Shown piece after piece: positions 19,282 to 27,039 of a DNA stretch of 64,000 nt (within the stretch, counting starts at the first letter, position 1; the number at the start of each line of letters is the position of its first letter). The position numbers and the translations under genes are program-made. The notes below the pieces were generated by a model. The model saw only the letters and a list, made by a program, of their open reading frames with translations, searched no databases and was not told the origin of the DNA. The DNA is from a bacterium (GTDB lineage Bacteria > Patescibacteria > Dojkabacteria > JAKAPS01 > JAJZLI01), in contig JAJZWL010000004.1 of the NCBI GenBank assembly GCA_021846685.1, forward strand, positions 12,014-76,013, written 5' to 3'.

Positions 19282-20198
19282 AAATATGTATAATTAATCA
19301 CAATAATAAAAAGAATGATATTTCAAAAGGTCATAGAACAAAGTCTATATCAGCAGAGGCCTTTAAAAAAGGATATTCTGTAGACATTATTGATAGTTAT
19401 GATTTAGTTTTTAGTTTTGATGAGAATTCTTCATTATCAATATCTACAATACAAGGAAATTCTCTATTAGATTATGATGCATATATAATATATTCAGTAG
19501 GTATCATAGAAGATAAAAAGGCTAATATTGAAAAAGTCGTTATTGCAGATTATTTAATATTTCATAATAAATTAGTATTTAACTATTCAGCTGTTATCTC
19601 TTCTGTATATAAGAGTAAGCTTTTAGATTTTTATAAAATGCAAAAGCTTGGAGTTCCTATTATAAAGACCTTTTACGTAGAAGATCACAAAGATATTGAA
19701 AGTATTAAAAAAATCATAAAAGATAATGATTATATGTTCCCATTAATCCTTAAACCAGTTAATGGTACTCAAGGGCGGGATATATATAAAGTTCAAAATA
19801 TAGATGAAATTGAAAATCTTATAATATCTCAAAAAAATAAGAGTTTTATGATTCAGGAATATATCCCAATAATCCATGATTTAAGAACTATTGTATTTTC
19901 TGGGGAAATATTAGGATCTATAGATAAAATTCCAATGAATGGCGATTTTAGGGGTAATATTTCACAAGGAGCTAAGGCAGTGGAATATAAGCTTTCAGAT
20001 GAACTAAAAGCTATATCATTAATGGTTGCAAATTCTTCAGGATCAGTTATATCGGGTGTGGATATATGTATTTCTAATAATAGTTATTTTATTCTTGAAG
20101 TGAATGATAATCCAGAATTCAAAGGGTTTGCTAATTGCCTAAATATAAATGTTCCTCAAATTATTCTAAATTATCTAGAAAAATTTCAAATTAATTAA
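19278..20198 (+). CDS. RimK-like ATP-grasp ligase, second of tandem pair
   Basis: A 306-residue paralogue of the preceding gene, with start and stop overlapping as ATGA. It retains LILKPVNGTQGRDIYK, HDLRTIVFSGEI, GDFRGNISQGAK and EVNDNPEFKGF. Both proteins keep the full ATP- and metal-binding set, so neither looks like a dead subunit. They may work as a heteromer or add two different residues in order. The gene ends about 90 nt before the mraZ operator. Confidence 0.87.
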   Translation: MKICIINHNNKKNDISKGHRTKSISAEAFKKGYSVDIIDSYDLVFSFDENSSLSISTIQGNSLLDYDAYIIYSVGIIEDKKANIEKVVIADYLIFHNKLVFNYSAVISSVYKSKLLDFYKMQKLGVPIIKTFYVEDHKDIESIKKIIKDNDYMFPLILKPVNGTQGRDIYKVQNIDEIENLIISQKNKSFMIQEYIPIIHDLRTIVFSGEILGSIDKIPMNGDFRGNISQGAKAVEYKLSDELKAISLMVANSSGSVISGVDICISNNSYFILEVNDNPEFKGFANCLNINVPQIILNYLEKFQIN

Positions 20199-20285
20199 TT
20201 TAATACTCTAAATTAAACTTTATTTAAAGCTTATAATCTATGTTCCTTGACAGAATAAATATGAAGTATTATATTAAATTCAGTT

Positions 20286-20315
20286 GTGGTGATAAGTGGT
20301 GATAAGTGGTGATAG
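20286..20315 (+). promoter_or_regulatory. MraZ operator: three 10-bp direct repeats
   Basis: Three head-to-tail copies of GTGGTGATAA (the last ends in AG) lie directly before the mraZ -10 box. Tandem repeats with an exact 10-bp period are the known binding-site form of MraZ, which represses its own division and cell-wall operon. The boxes cover the expected -35 region, which fits repression by blocking RNA polymerase. An in-frame GTG within the repeats (20296) is therefore not the real start of mraZ. Confidence 0.85.
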
Positions 20316-20319
20316 TTTA

Positions 20320-20325
20320 TACAAT
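20320..20325 (+). promoter_or_regulatory. -10 box of the mraZ operon
   Basis: TACAAT lies 6 nt before the ATG at 20332 and immediately downstream of the MraZ repeats, predicting a leaderless or nearly leaderless transcript. Confidence 0.6.
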
Positions 20326-20331
20326 AAGTTT

Positions 20332-20766
20332 ATGTTAATAGGAGAATATACATCTAAATTACAAGATAAAAATAGGATAGCAATGCCTAAGAAATTTAGA
20401 TCTGAGATTGGGGATAAGATAATCATCACTAAAGGGTATGAGAATTGTTTAATAGTAGTGCCTGAAAATAAATGGGATTTGATGGTTAAAGATATAGTAT
20501 CAAGACCTTTTACAATAACAAATGCACGGGATACTTCGAGGTTTATATTAGGATCTGCAGCTGAAGCATATTTAGATGATCAAGGACGATTTGTAATTCC
20601 TCAAACATTAATATCGCATGCAGAATTGGATGGAGAAGTTTCATTTTTAGGATTAGTCTCTTGGATTGAAATTTGGAGCAGCATAAAGTGGAAAGAGAGA
20701 GAAAGTTATTTAAGAGATAATGGTGCAAATATAGCAGATGAGTTGTCAAAATTAGATGTATCATGA
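20332..20766 (+). CDS. mraZ: Transcriptional regulator MraZ
   Basis: A 144-residue protein with two AbrB-like half-domains. The first holds MLIGEYTSKLQDKNRIAMPKK, the second AEAYLDDQGRFVIPQ, each with the conserved D-x-K/Q-x-R turn that contacts DNA. Length matches the family. The start at 20332 is chosen because the longer frame would begin inside the operator repeats. The stop overlaps the rsmH start. It probably controls the whole cluster through the three repeats upstream. Confidence 0.95.
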   Translation: MLIGEYTSKLQDKNRIAMPKKFRSEIGDKIIITKGYENCLIVVPENKWDLMVKDIVSRPFTITNARDTSRFILGSAAEAYLDDQGRFVIPQTLISHAELDGEVSFLGLVSWIEIWSSIKWKERESYLRDNGANIADELSKLDVS

Positions 20767-21667
20767 CACAGTTCTTTTACAAAATATAATAAATGAGCTT
20801 GAAATCAAAGAAAAGGGGGTATATGTAGATACTACTTTAGGAGGAGGAAGTGTAAGTTTTGAAATACTTAATAGGCTTAAAGGTGGAAATCTCATTAGTC
20901 TTGATATAGATACAGATGCTATTAATAATTTTAAATTAGAATTTGAAAAGAAATATAGCAAAAAATTTATATCAAATAGTATGACTTTAGAAAGCAATAC
21001 TATAACTCTAGTAAATGAGAATTTTTCAAAGCTAAAAGAGATTATACTCAATTTAGGTAAGGAAAAGTTAAAGATAAATGGAATAATTTATGATTTAGGG
21101 GTTTCATCCTTTCAAATAGATAATCCTAAAAAAGGATTTAGCTATATGTCAGATTCTGATTTAGATATGAGAATGGACAAAAGATTGAAAGTTACTGCCC
21201 GAGACCTCTTAAATGGAATGTATGAAAAAGAATTGAGTAGTATGTTTGAGAGATATTCTGAAGAACCCTTTTCAAAAGACATAGCAAGAAATATTGTAAA
21301 GTTCAGAAAAACAAAAAGTATAGAGAGGTCTAGTGATTTGGTATCAATAGTAAAGAGAAGTATTAGAGGTCAAGCTTATCTCTATCACCATGTATCAAGA
21401 ATATTTCAGGCATTAAGAATCAAAGTTAACAATGAGTTGGGCGTTTTGAGTGATTCTCTGCTTCTTTTGCCTGATATTCTTGAGAGTGGTGGTAGAGTAG
21501 TATTTTTAACTTATCATTCTGGAGAGGATAGAATTATAAAACACTATTTTCTCCACAATGATAACTTTATATCTTTGTATAAAAAACCTGTGACTCCTAG
21601 TGATGAAGAAATTTCAAAAAATAGGAGAGCTAGGTCAGCTAAAATGAGAGTATATGAAAAAAAATAA
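20756..21667 (+). CDS. rsmH: 16S rRNA N4-cytidine C1402 methyltransferase RsmH (MraW)
   Basis: A 303-residue SAM-dependent enzyme that adds the N4-methyl group to C1402, complementing RsmI encoded earlier in the window. Family blocks are YHDTVLLQNIINEL, the SAM loop VDTTLGGGSVSFEIL, YDLGVSSFQID and MSDSDLDMRMD, ending with SKNRRARSAKMRVYE. It overlaps mraZ by 11 nt and the ftsL-like gene by 14 nt, as in the standard dcw cluster. Confidence 0.96.
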   Translation: MYHDTVLLQNIINELEIKEKGVYVDTTLGGGSVSFEILNRLKGGNLISLDIDTDAINNFKLEFEKKYSKKFISNSMTLESNTITLVNENFSKLKEIILNLGKEKLKINGIIYDLGVSSFQIDNPKKGFSYMSDSDLDMRMDKRLKVTARDLLNGMYEKELSSMFERYSEEPFSKDIARNIVKFRKTKSIERSSDLVSIVKRSIRGQAYLYHHVSRIFQALRIKVNNELGVLSDSLLLLPDILESGGRVVFLTYHSGEDRIIKHYFLHNDNFISLYKKPVTPSDEEISKNRRARSAKMRVYEKK

Positions 21668-21956
21668 AAAATCTAACAAAATATTATTAACACTTATATT
21701 TACGCTATTTTTAATAGTTGTAGGTCAATTGTATCTAATGAATAATATAGATTCATATAATTATACTGTAGAAAGATTAATATCTCAGTATAATACATAT
21801 AATGTAAAGAATCAGAATCTTCAAGGAGAAATCTCTTCAAATCAATCATTAATTAGTATTAAAAATAATCTTTTGAAAAAGGGATATAAAAATGTAAATA
21901 ACGTTAACTATACTCCTTCTAATGCATATAGTTTTAATGTATCATCATCCAAATGA
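21654..21956 (+). CDS. FtsL-like small bitopic division protein
   Basis: A 100-residue protein with a lysine-rich start, one membrane helix at about residues 10-28 and a short polar extracellular part rich in Asn and Ser that could form a short coiled coil. Sequence identity to FtsL is not evident. The assignment rests on topology and position between rsmH and ftsI, where ftsL normally lies. It overlaps both neighbours (14 nt and 4 nt). Confidence 0.65.
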   Translation: MKKNKKSNKILLTLIFTLFLIVVGQLYLMNNIDSYNYTVERLISQYNTYNVKNQNLQGEISSNQSLISIKNNLLKKGYKNVNNVNYTPSNAYSFNVSSSK

Positions 21957-23674
21957 ATAGTGATTTATTTAAGAAAAAGGCATTTTTCTTAATTTTAATA
22001 GTGTTTATTGCATTTTTGATTTTAATAGTAAAATTATTTGATCTTCAAGTATTAAATAATGCACAGTACTCTATTGAAGCATCTGCGGAAAATTCTTTTT
22101 TAACTAGTATGCCTGCATTACGAGGTATTATCGAGAGTTCAACTGGAAGTATACTTGCAGATAATACTCCAGTATATAAAGTATATGTTTCTTTAAATAA
22201 TGTAGTAAACAAAAAAAGTTTTGAAAATGAAGTATATTCTGTTTTAGGAATAAAAAAAAGCTATATGCAATCACTATTTAATAGTAAATTAGTTTGGGTA
22301 AAATTATCTTCAGATATAAGTATTTCTCAAAAAAATAAATTATCGAATCTTCCATCTTTAACATTTGTGCAATATGAAAGTCGTTATTATCCAAATAAAC
22401 AATTATTTGCACATGTATTAGGATTTTTGGGTAGAGATTATAAAGGTCAAGTGAGTGGTTTTTATGGAGTAGAAGGTTATTTTAATGGAGCTCTTGTTGG
22501 AAAAGCAGGATATACAAAAGGTATTCAATCTGCTTCTGGTATTCCTTTACTTTCTCAAAATTATCAATTTGTTCCTGCTCAAAATGGAGATACTATTAAA
22601 TTAACTGTAAATCCAGCAATTCAAAATATTGTGTCTTCTAGTGTAAATTATTGGTCTAAAAAAGAGAATGCAACTTCAGGTGCTGCTATTGTAATGAATC
22701 CTAAAACAGGTGCAATTTTGGCAATGGCCAGTTACCCTAGTTTTAATCCAAATACATATTGGAAATATAAATATTCTAATTTTCAAAATAATGCAATTTC
22801 TTTTATTTATGAACCAGGTTCTGTTGGTAAATTAATTACTGTGTCTGCTGCTTTACAAACAGGAGCAATGACTCCAAGTACAACAGTAAATGATAAAACT
22901 GGAGTATTTTCAGTTGGAGGGCAAAATATATATAACTGGAATAAAGCCCCTGATGGAGTAATGAATTTAGGAAGGATACTTCTTTTATCTTCTAATGTGG
23001 GAGCTAGTATGGTGGCAACTCAATATCTTTCTTCAAAGTTGATGTATGAATTTTCAAAAAAATATGGATTTGGAAATTTAACAGGAATAACTTTACAGGG
23101 AGAAGAAACTGCTAACATCCCACCATATAAGACTTGGAACAAATCTAATCTTGCTACTGATTCATTTGGACAATTTGTATCAGTATCTCCATTACAGATA
23201 TTAGATGCTTATGATGCTCCTGCAAATGGAGGTAAAATTATGCAACCTTATATAGTACAAAGTATTACTAATTCAAAAGGATCTACTGTAAATTTTAAAC
23301 CTAAAGTTCTATATAATCCTATCTCTCCTACTGTTGCTTCAGAAATTAATACTATGCTTGTAGGTACTACCCAAGGAGAACCAAATTGGGCTTTACATAA
23401 AGAAGGTGTTGGGCAATATATGCCTATTATTGCAGGTAAAACGGGTTCTGCCCAAATGCCATCTAAAAAACATCCAGGACAGTATAGTACTACTAATTAT
23501 GTTATGACATATGTGGCCTATGCTCCAGCCAATAATCCTAAATTTATACTTTTAACAATGATGAATTCTCCCCATAAACCATTATTGAATCAATACTATG
23601 CAGCAACTACTGCTTGTGTAGAGTGGGGACAGATAGCTTCAAAATTATTCCCATATTTTGGGATTGCTCCTTAA
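21953..23674 (+). CDS. ftsI: Penicillin-binding protein 2/3 (FtsI-type transpeptidase)
   Basis: A 573-residue class B PBP that cross-links septal peptidoglycan. One N-terminal membrane anchor (residues 10-28) is followed by the pedestal domain and a transpeptidase domain with the SxxK serine in EPGSVGKL (about residue 290), the SxN motif in LLSSNVGAS and KTG in AGKTGSAQ. It has no PASTA domains. It is the fourth gene of the mraZ operon and probably works with the ftsL-like protein. Confidence 0.94.
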   Translation: MNSDLFKKKAFFLILIVFIAFLILIVKLFDLQVLNNAQYSIEASAENSFLTSMPALRGIIESSTGSILADNTPVYKVYVSLNNVVNKKSFENEVYSVLGIKKSYMQSLFNSKLVWVKLSSDISISQKNKLSNLPSLTFVQYESRYYPNKQLFAHVLGFLGRDYKGQVSGFYGVEGYFNGALVGKAGYTKGIQSASGIPLLSQNYQFVPAQNGDTIKLTVNPAIQNIVSSSVNYWSKKENATSGAAIVMNPKTGAILAMASYPSFNPNTYWKYKYSNFQNNAISFIYEPGSVGKLITVSAALQTGAMTPSTTVNDKTGVFSVGGQNIYNWNKAPDGVMNLGRILLLSSNVGASMVATQYLSSKLMYEFSKKYGFGNLTGITLQGEETANIPPYKTWNKSNLATDSFGQFVSVSPLQILDAYDAPANGGKIMQPYIVQSITNSKGSTVNFKPKVLYNPISPTVASEINTMLVGTTQGEPNWALHKEGVGQYMPIIAGKTGSAQMPSKKHPGQYSTTNYVMTYVAYAPANNPKFILLTMMNSPHKPLLNQYYAATTACVEWGQIASKLFPYFGIAP

Positions 23675-23715
23675 AACTTGATAAATAGTTCTTTTTTTGC
23701 AATAATTTTCTCTAT

Positions 23716-25008
23716 ATGTATAAATTTGAAATAGAAGGACAACATCCTTTGTCTGGGGAAGTAAGTTTATTAGGTGGAAAAAATAACGTCATTCCTATAA
23801 TTTGTGCTACATTATTAACAGATCAACCTTGTATTATTAAAAATATTCCCAAAATATCTGATGTTAGAGTTTTAATAAAAATATTAAGAATTCTCGGATC
23901 AGACATAAAGTATATTACTCCTTCAGAACTTAAGATTGTTAATAAAAATTTATCTATAGATAAAGATAAAGAAAAATTAATATTTGAAAATATTCAAAAA
24001 ATGAGAGGTTCTATATTATTAATAGCACCATTACTTTATAGATTTAAAAATATCTCATTTATACATCCAGGAGGGGATAAAATAGGAGGAAGAGATCTCT
24101 CTGCTCATTTTTCTGGATTCAAAAAACTTGGTGTAAATATTGAATTTACAAATACTAATTTTTCTCTTTCTGGTAATCTAAAACCTAATTATATCTTCTT
24201 ATATGAACCATCAGTTACTGCAACAGAAAATCTTCTAATGCTAAGCGCTATTATAAAAGGAGAATCAATTATTGAAAATGCAGCCTGTGAACCTCATGTA
24301 AAAGATTTATGTATAATGCTAACCAAAATGGGTGTGCAGATTGAAGGAATCGGTACAAATATTTTAAAAATTAAAGGAGATCAAAATCTATCTGGAGTAG
24401 ACTTTACAGTATCTTCAGATGAAATTGAGGCTGCAACCTATATTATATTTGCGTTAATGTCTAAAGGTGAGATAAAAATACAAAATATAGATACATTTGT
24501 TATGAAATCAATTTTTTATGTATTTGATATGTTTAATATAAAATATACAATTGGAGATAATTATATTTATATTAAAAATAAACAAGATTTATATTATAAA
24601 GGTAGTTTAGGATTTGGTAATTTAGGTATATATACCCATCCATATCCTGGGTTCCCTACAGATCTTCTGTCATTAGTGATATCATTAGCTACGCAAGTTA
24701 AAGGTGAAGTAATATTTTTTGAAAAAATGTATGAGAATAGAATAGATTTTGCACTAGAACTGAAAAAAATGGGTGCAACATTTAATATACTAGATACTCA
24801 TAGAATTTTAGTAAAAGGCCCAGTAAAACTTCACTCAGCTAATATTTTTTCTAGAGATATAAGATCAGGAGTTGCTTATCTTTCTGCTATGTTATCTGCA
24901 TCTGGTATAAGCACTTTAACTGGTATAGAAAATATAGATAGAGGATATCCTAATATTGAAAAAACATTAGATAGTCTAAATGCTAAAGTTAAAAGAATAA
25001 AGATATGA
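23716..25008 (+). CDS. murA: UDP-GlcNAc enolpyruvyl transferase MurA, Cys-to-Asp type
   Basis: A 430-residue enzyme that transfers enolpyruvate from PEP to UDP-GlcNAc, the first committed step of peptidoglycan synthesis. The N-terminal GGKNNVIPI corresponds to the usual GGKNAALPI. The catalytic loop reads HPGGDKIGGR, with Asp121 at the place of the Cys attacked by fosfomycin (Cys115 in E. coli). MurA enzymes with Asp here, as in Mycobacterium and Chlamydia, are active and fosfomycin-resistant. The C-terminal YPGFPTDL block is also present. The gene lies 41 nt after ftsI and overlaps the next gene by 4 nt. Confidence 0.93.
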   Translation: MYKFEIEGQHPLSGEVSLLGGKNNVIPIICATLLTDQPCIIKNIPKISDVRVLIKILRILGSDIKYITPSELKIVNKNLSIDKDKEKLIFENIQKMRGSILLIAPLLYRFKNISFIHPGGDKIGGRDLSAHFSGFKKLGVNIEFTNTNFSLSGNLKPNYIFLYEPSVTATENLLMLSAIIKGESIIENAACEPHVKDLCIMLTKMGVQIEGIGTNILKIKGDQNLSGVDFTVSSDEIEAATYIIFALMSKGEIKIQNIDTFVMKSIFYVFDMFNIKYTIGDNYIYIKNKQDLYYKGSLGFGNLGIYTHPYPGFPTDLLSLVISLATQVKGEVIFFEKMYENRIDFALELKKMGATFNILDTHRILVKGPVKLHSANIFSRDIRSGVAYLSAMLSASGISTLTGIENIDRGYPNIEKTLDSLNAKVKRIKI

Positions 25009-25781
25009 AAAAAAGTTTAAGAAAAGTTATAAAAACTATTTTATCTAAATATTCAAAATTATTAATCCTAAAACATAGAATAAAATTTATTACTATTTTT
25101 GGAAATTATAATCAAGATGTTGCAGTGGAGGGTATCTACTCAATACTTAAAGATAATGGAGTTAAGACGAGCCGTAATTATGTAGATTTTGAAAAAGATA
25201 TTGATGTTTCTTATTTTATTATAACTGATAAAGAAAATTTTACTTTTTTCGGATTCTTATATCTTTTAATAAAATATCCCATTACTCTCTTTTCTAAGAA
25301 ATATGATGATAAAGTAATAATATTAAATTTATCTACTTTTAATCCAGGAGTTGTTAAATATTATTCTGAATTTATACATTCTGATATCTTTTTACTCTTA
25401 GATGTTACTAAAAAATCTGTAATTTATGAAGATCAAATAATGAAAGATTCTCAAAAAGAAGCAATTGTTATAATCGATGGAGATACTTCTTCTAGAAAAA
25501 TGATAACCTTTGATTTTAATAAAAAAATATTAAGTTTTGGTACAAATCCTAGTAATGACATAATGTATAAAACATCTGCTTCAAAAATAGATATTACGTA
25601 TAATGAGAACCATATAGAAATTCAGAATAATTTTAAAAATATAGATCCTAGAATACTTATAGCTTGTTTACTTACTAGTATTTCATATGGAATTAGTTTT
25701 CATAATGCTGTTTCAAGTCTAGAAAAATTTTATATGCCAAATAGAGACTTTCAAAAAGTTTTTGAAAAATTCATGAAATAA
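25005..25781 (+). CDS. Degenerate Mur-ligase-like protein without P-loop
   Basis: This 258-residue protein sits between murA and murE and resembles the central domain of Mur ligases in outline: a strand ITIFG, a helix, and a late segment ISYGISFHNAVSSLEKF like the end of a MurE/MurF central domain. The loop that should be GxxGKT reads GNYNQDVAVEG, so the nucleotide-binding lysine is missing. No C-terminal substrate domain follows. It may be a regulatory or scaffolding pseudoenzyme of the Mur cluster. The family assignment is tentative and rests on position and weak pattern. Confidence 0.5.
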   Translation: MKKSLRKVIKTILSKYSKLLILKHRIKFITIFGNYNQDVAVEGIYSILKDNGVKTSRNYVDFEKDIDVSYFIITDKENFTFFGFLYLLIKYPITLFSKKYDDKVIILNLSTFNPGVVKYYSEFIHSDIFLLLDVTKKSVIYEDQIMKDSQKEAIVIIDGDTSSRKMITFDFNKKILSFGTNPSNDIMYKTSASKIDITYNENHIEIQNNFKNIDPRILIACLLTSISYGISFHNAVSSLEKFYMPNRDFQKVFEKFMK

Positions 25782-25792
25782 GTATATTGTAG

Positions 25793-25798
25793 TATAGT
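25793..25798 (+). promoter_or_regulatory. Possible internal -10 box before murE-like gene
   Basis: TATAGT ends 8 nt before the ATG at 25807 and lies in the only short gap in this part of the cell-wall cluster. It would give a near-leaderless mRNA for the two downstream ligases, independent of the mraZ promoter. Confidence 0.4.
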
Positions 25799-25806
25799 AT
25801 TAATAT

Positions 25807-27039
25807 ATGAAAAAGATATATCATTATTTGAAATCTAATGTATTGAGAGTGCCATTTATATTTGATAGATATAAATGTAAATTTATAGCAGTTACAGGTA
25901 CTGATGGGAAGACGACTGTATCAACATTATTGTATGATATGATGAAGAATGAAGGATTAAAAGTGGCATGTTTTACTACAATAGGTATAACTTATCCTGA
26001 AGGATTTATAGATACTGGGCTTCATACCACAACATTAGATACTCTTGAATTAAGAAAAAATCTTAAAAAATTTAAAAATTATGATTTTGTAATCTTAGAA
26101 ACAACTTCTCATGCTATTGATCAAAATAGAATTGCTGGATTAAAATTTAGTGCTATTTTATATACTAATATAACAGAAGATCATCTAGATTATCATAAAA
26201 CTTGGGATAGATATGCATATGCCAAATCTAAATTAAAAAATTATTTAACTCATTCTGGTTTTGCTGTCATTAATATGGATGATGAAAAATCATTTAAATA
26301 CCTAACAAATAGATTTACAAATATAAATTGCTATACATATTCTGTATATAAAAAAAATGCAACAATTAAAGCATTTAATGTGACAGAAAACAGTTTTGAT
26401 GTTAAATTGGAAAATAAGACTTACTCTTTTAAAACTAAACTTTTTGGTGAATATAACATACAAAATTCATTACTATGTATATTTACTGCATTAAAATTTG
26501 ATATAAATGAATCTAGTATTCAAAAAAGTTTGCTATATCCTCCTTCAATAGAAGGTAGATTTGATGTTGTATCAAAAAAACCACTTATTATAGTAGATTT
26601 TGCACATACTGCTAATGCAATATATAATATCTTAGAAAATTTATCTGTTCTTAAAAAAAATGGTAAAAATAGATTAATTACAATTTTTGGTGCACCAGGA
26701 GATAGAGATAAATTTAAAAGACCTGATATGGGTAAAAATGCCTCTCTTTTTTCAGATATCATAATTATAACTGAAGATGATCCTCGTTTTGATAACCCAA
26801 AAGATATCTATACAGATATTGTACAGAATATAGATACTAAACTCTTTAAAAAAAATATTAATTTATATCAAATCGACAAGAGGGCAGATGCAATTAATTT
26901 TGCTTTAAAAATAGCACGAAAAAATGATATTATTGCAGTTTTAGGAAAGGGTCATGAAAAATCATTAGCAATCAAGGGAAAAGAAATTCCTTGGTCAGAT
27001 AAAGAATTTATTTTAAAAAAAATAAAAAATGGAAAATAA
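25807..27039 (+). CDS. murE: MurE-like UDP-MurNAc peptide ligase
   Basis: A 410-residue Mur ligase that adds the third stem amino acid. It lacks most of the usual N-terminal UDP-binding domain, so the P-loop TGTDGKTTVSTLL comes near residue 31. Other hallmarks are HTTTLDTLELR, LETTSHAIDQNR, the TNITEDHLDYHK segment and the C-terminal FGAPGDRDKFKRP. The motif that selects meso-diaminopimelate (DNPR) appears as DDPRF, retaining the arginine. It overlaps the next ligase by 11 nt. Confidence 0.85.
   Translation: MKKIYHYLKSNVLRVPFIFDRYKCKFIAVTGTDGKTTVSTLLYDMMKNEGLKVACFTTIGITYPEGFIDTGLHTTTLDTLELRKNLKKFKNYDFVILETTSHAIDQNRIAGLKFSAILYTNITEDHLDYHKTWDRYAYAKSKLKNYLTHSGFAVINMDDEKSFKYLTNRFTNINCYTYSVYKKNATIKAFNVTENSFDVKLENKTYSFKTKLFGEYNIQNSLLCIFTALKFDINESSIQKSLLYPPSIEGRFDVVSKKPLIIVDFAHTANAIYNILENLSVLKKNGKNRLITIFGAPGDRDKFKRPDMGKNASLFSDIIIITEDDPRFDNPKDIYTDIVQNIDTKLFKKNINLYQIDKRADAINFALKIARKNDIIAVLGKGHEKSLAIKGKEIPWSDKEFILKKIKNGK

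Noticed and set aside
20296..20331. Longer mraZ start at GTG 20296
   Set aside because: It would place the first 12 codons inside the MraZ operator repeats and upstream of the -10 box; family length and the promoter support 20332.
20756..20766. UGA recoding (code 25 or 4)
   Set aside because: TGA ends mraZ, the DUF4012-preceding transferase and other genes exactly where downstream genes begin, and conserved Trp and Gly positions use standard codons.
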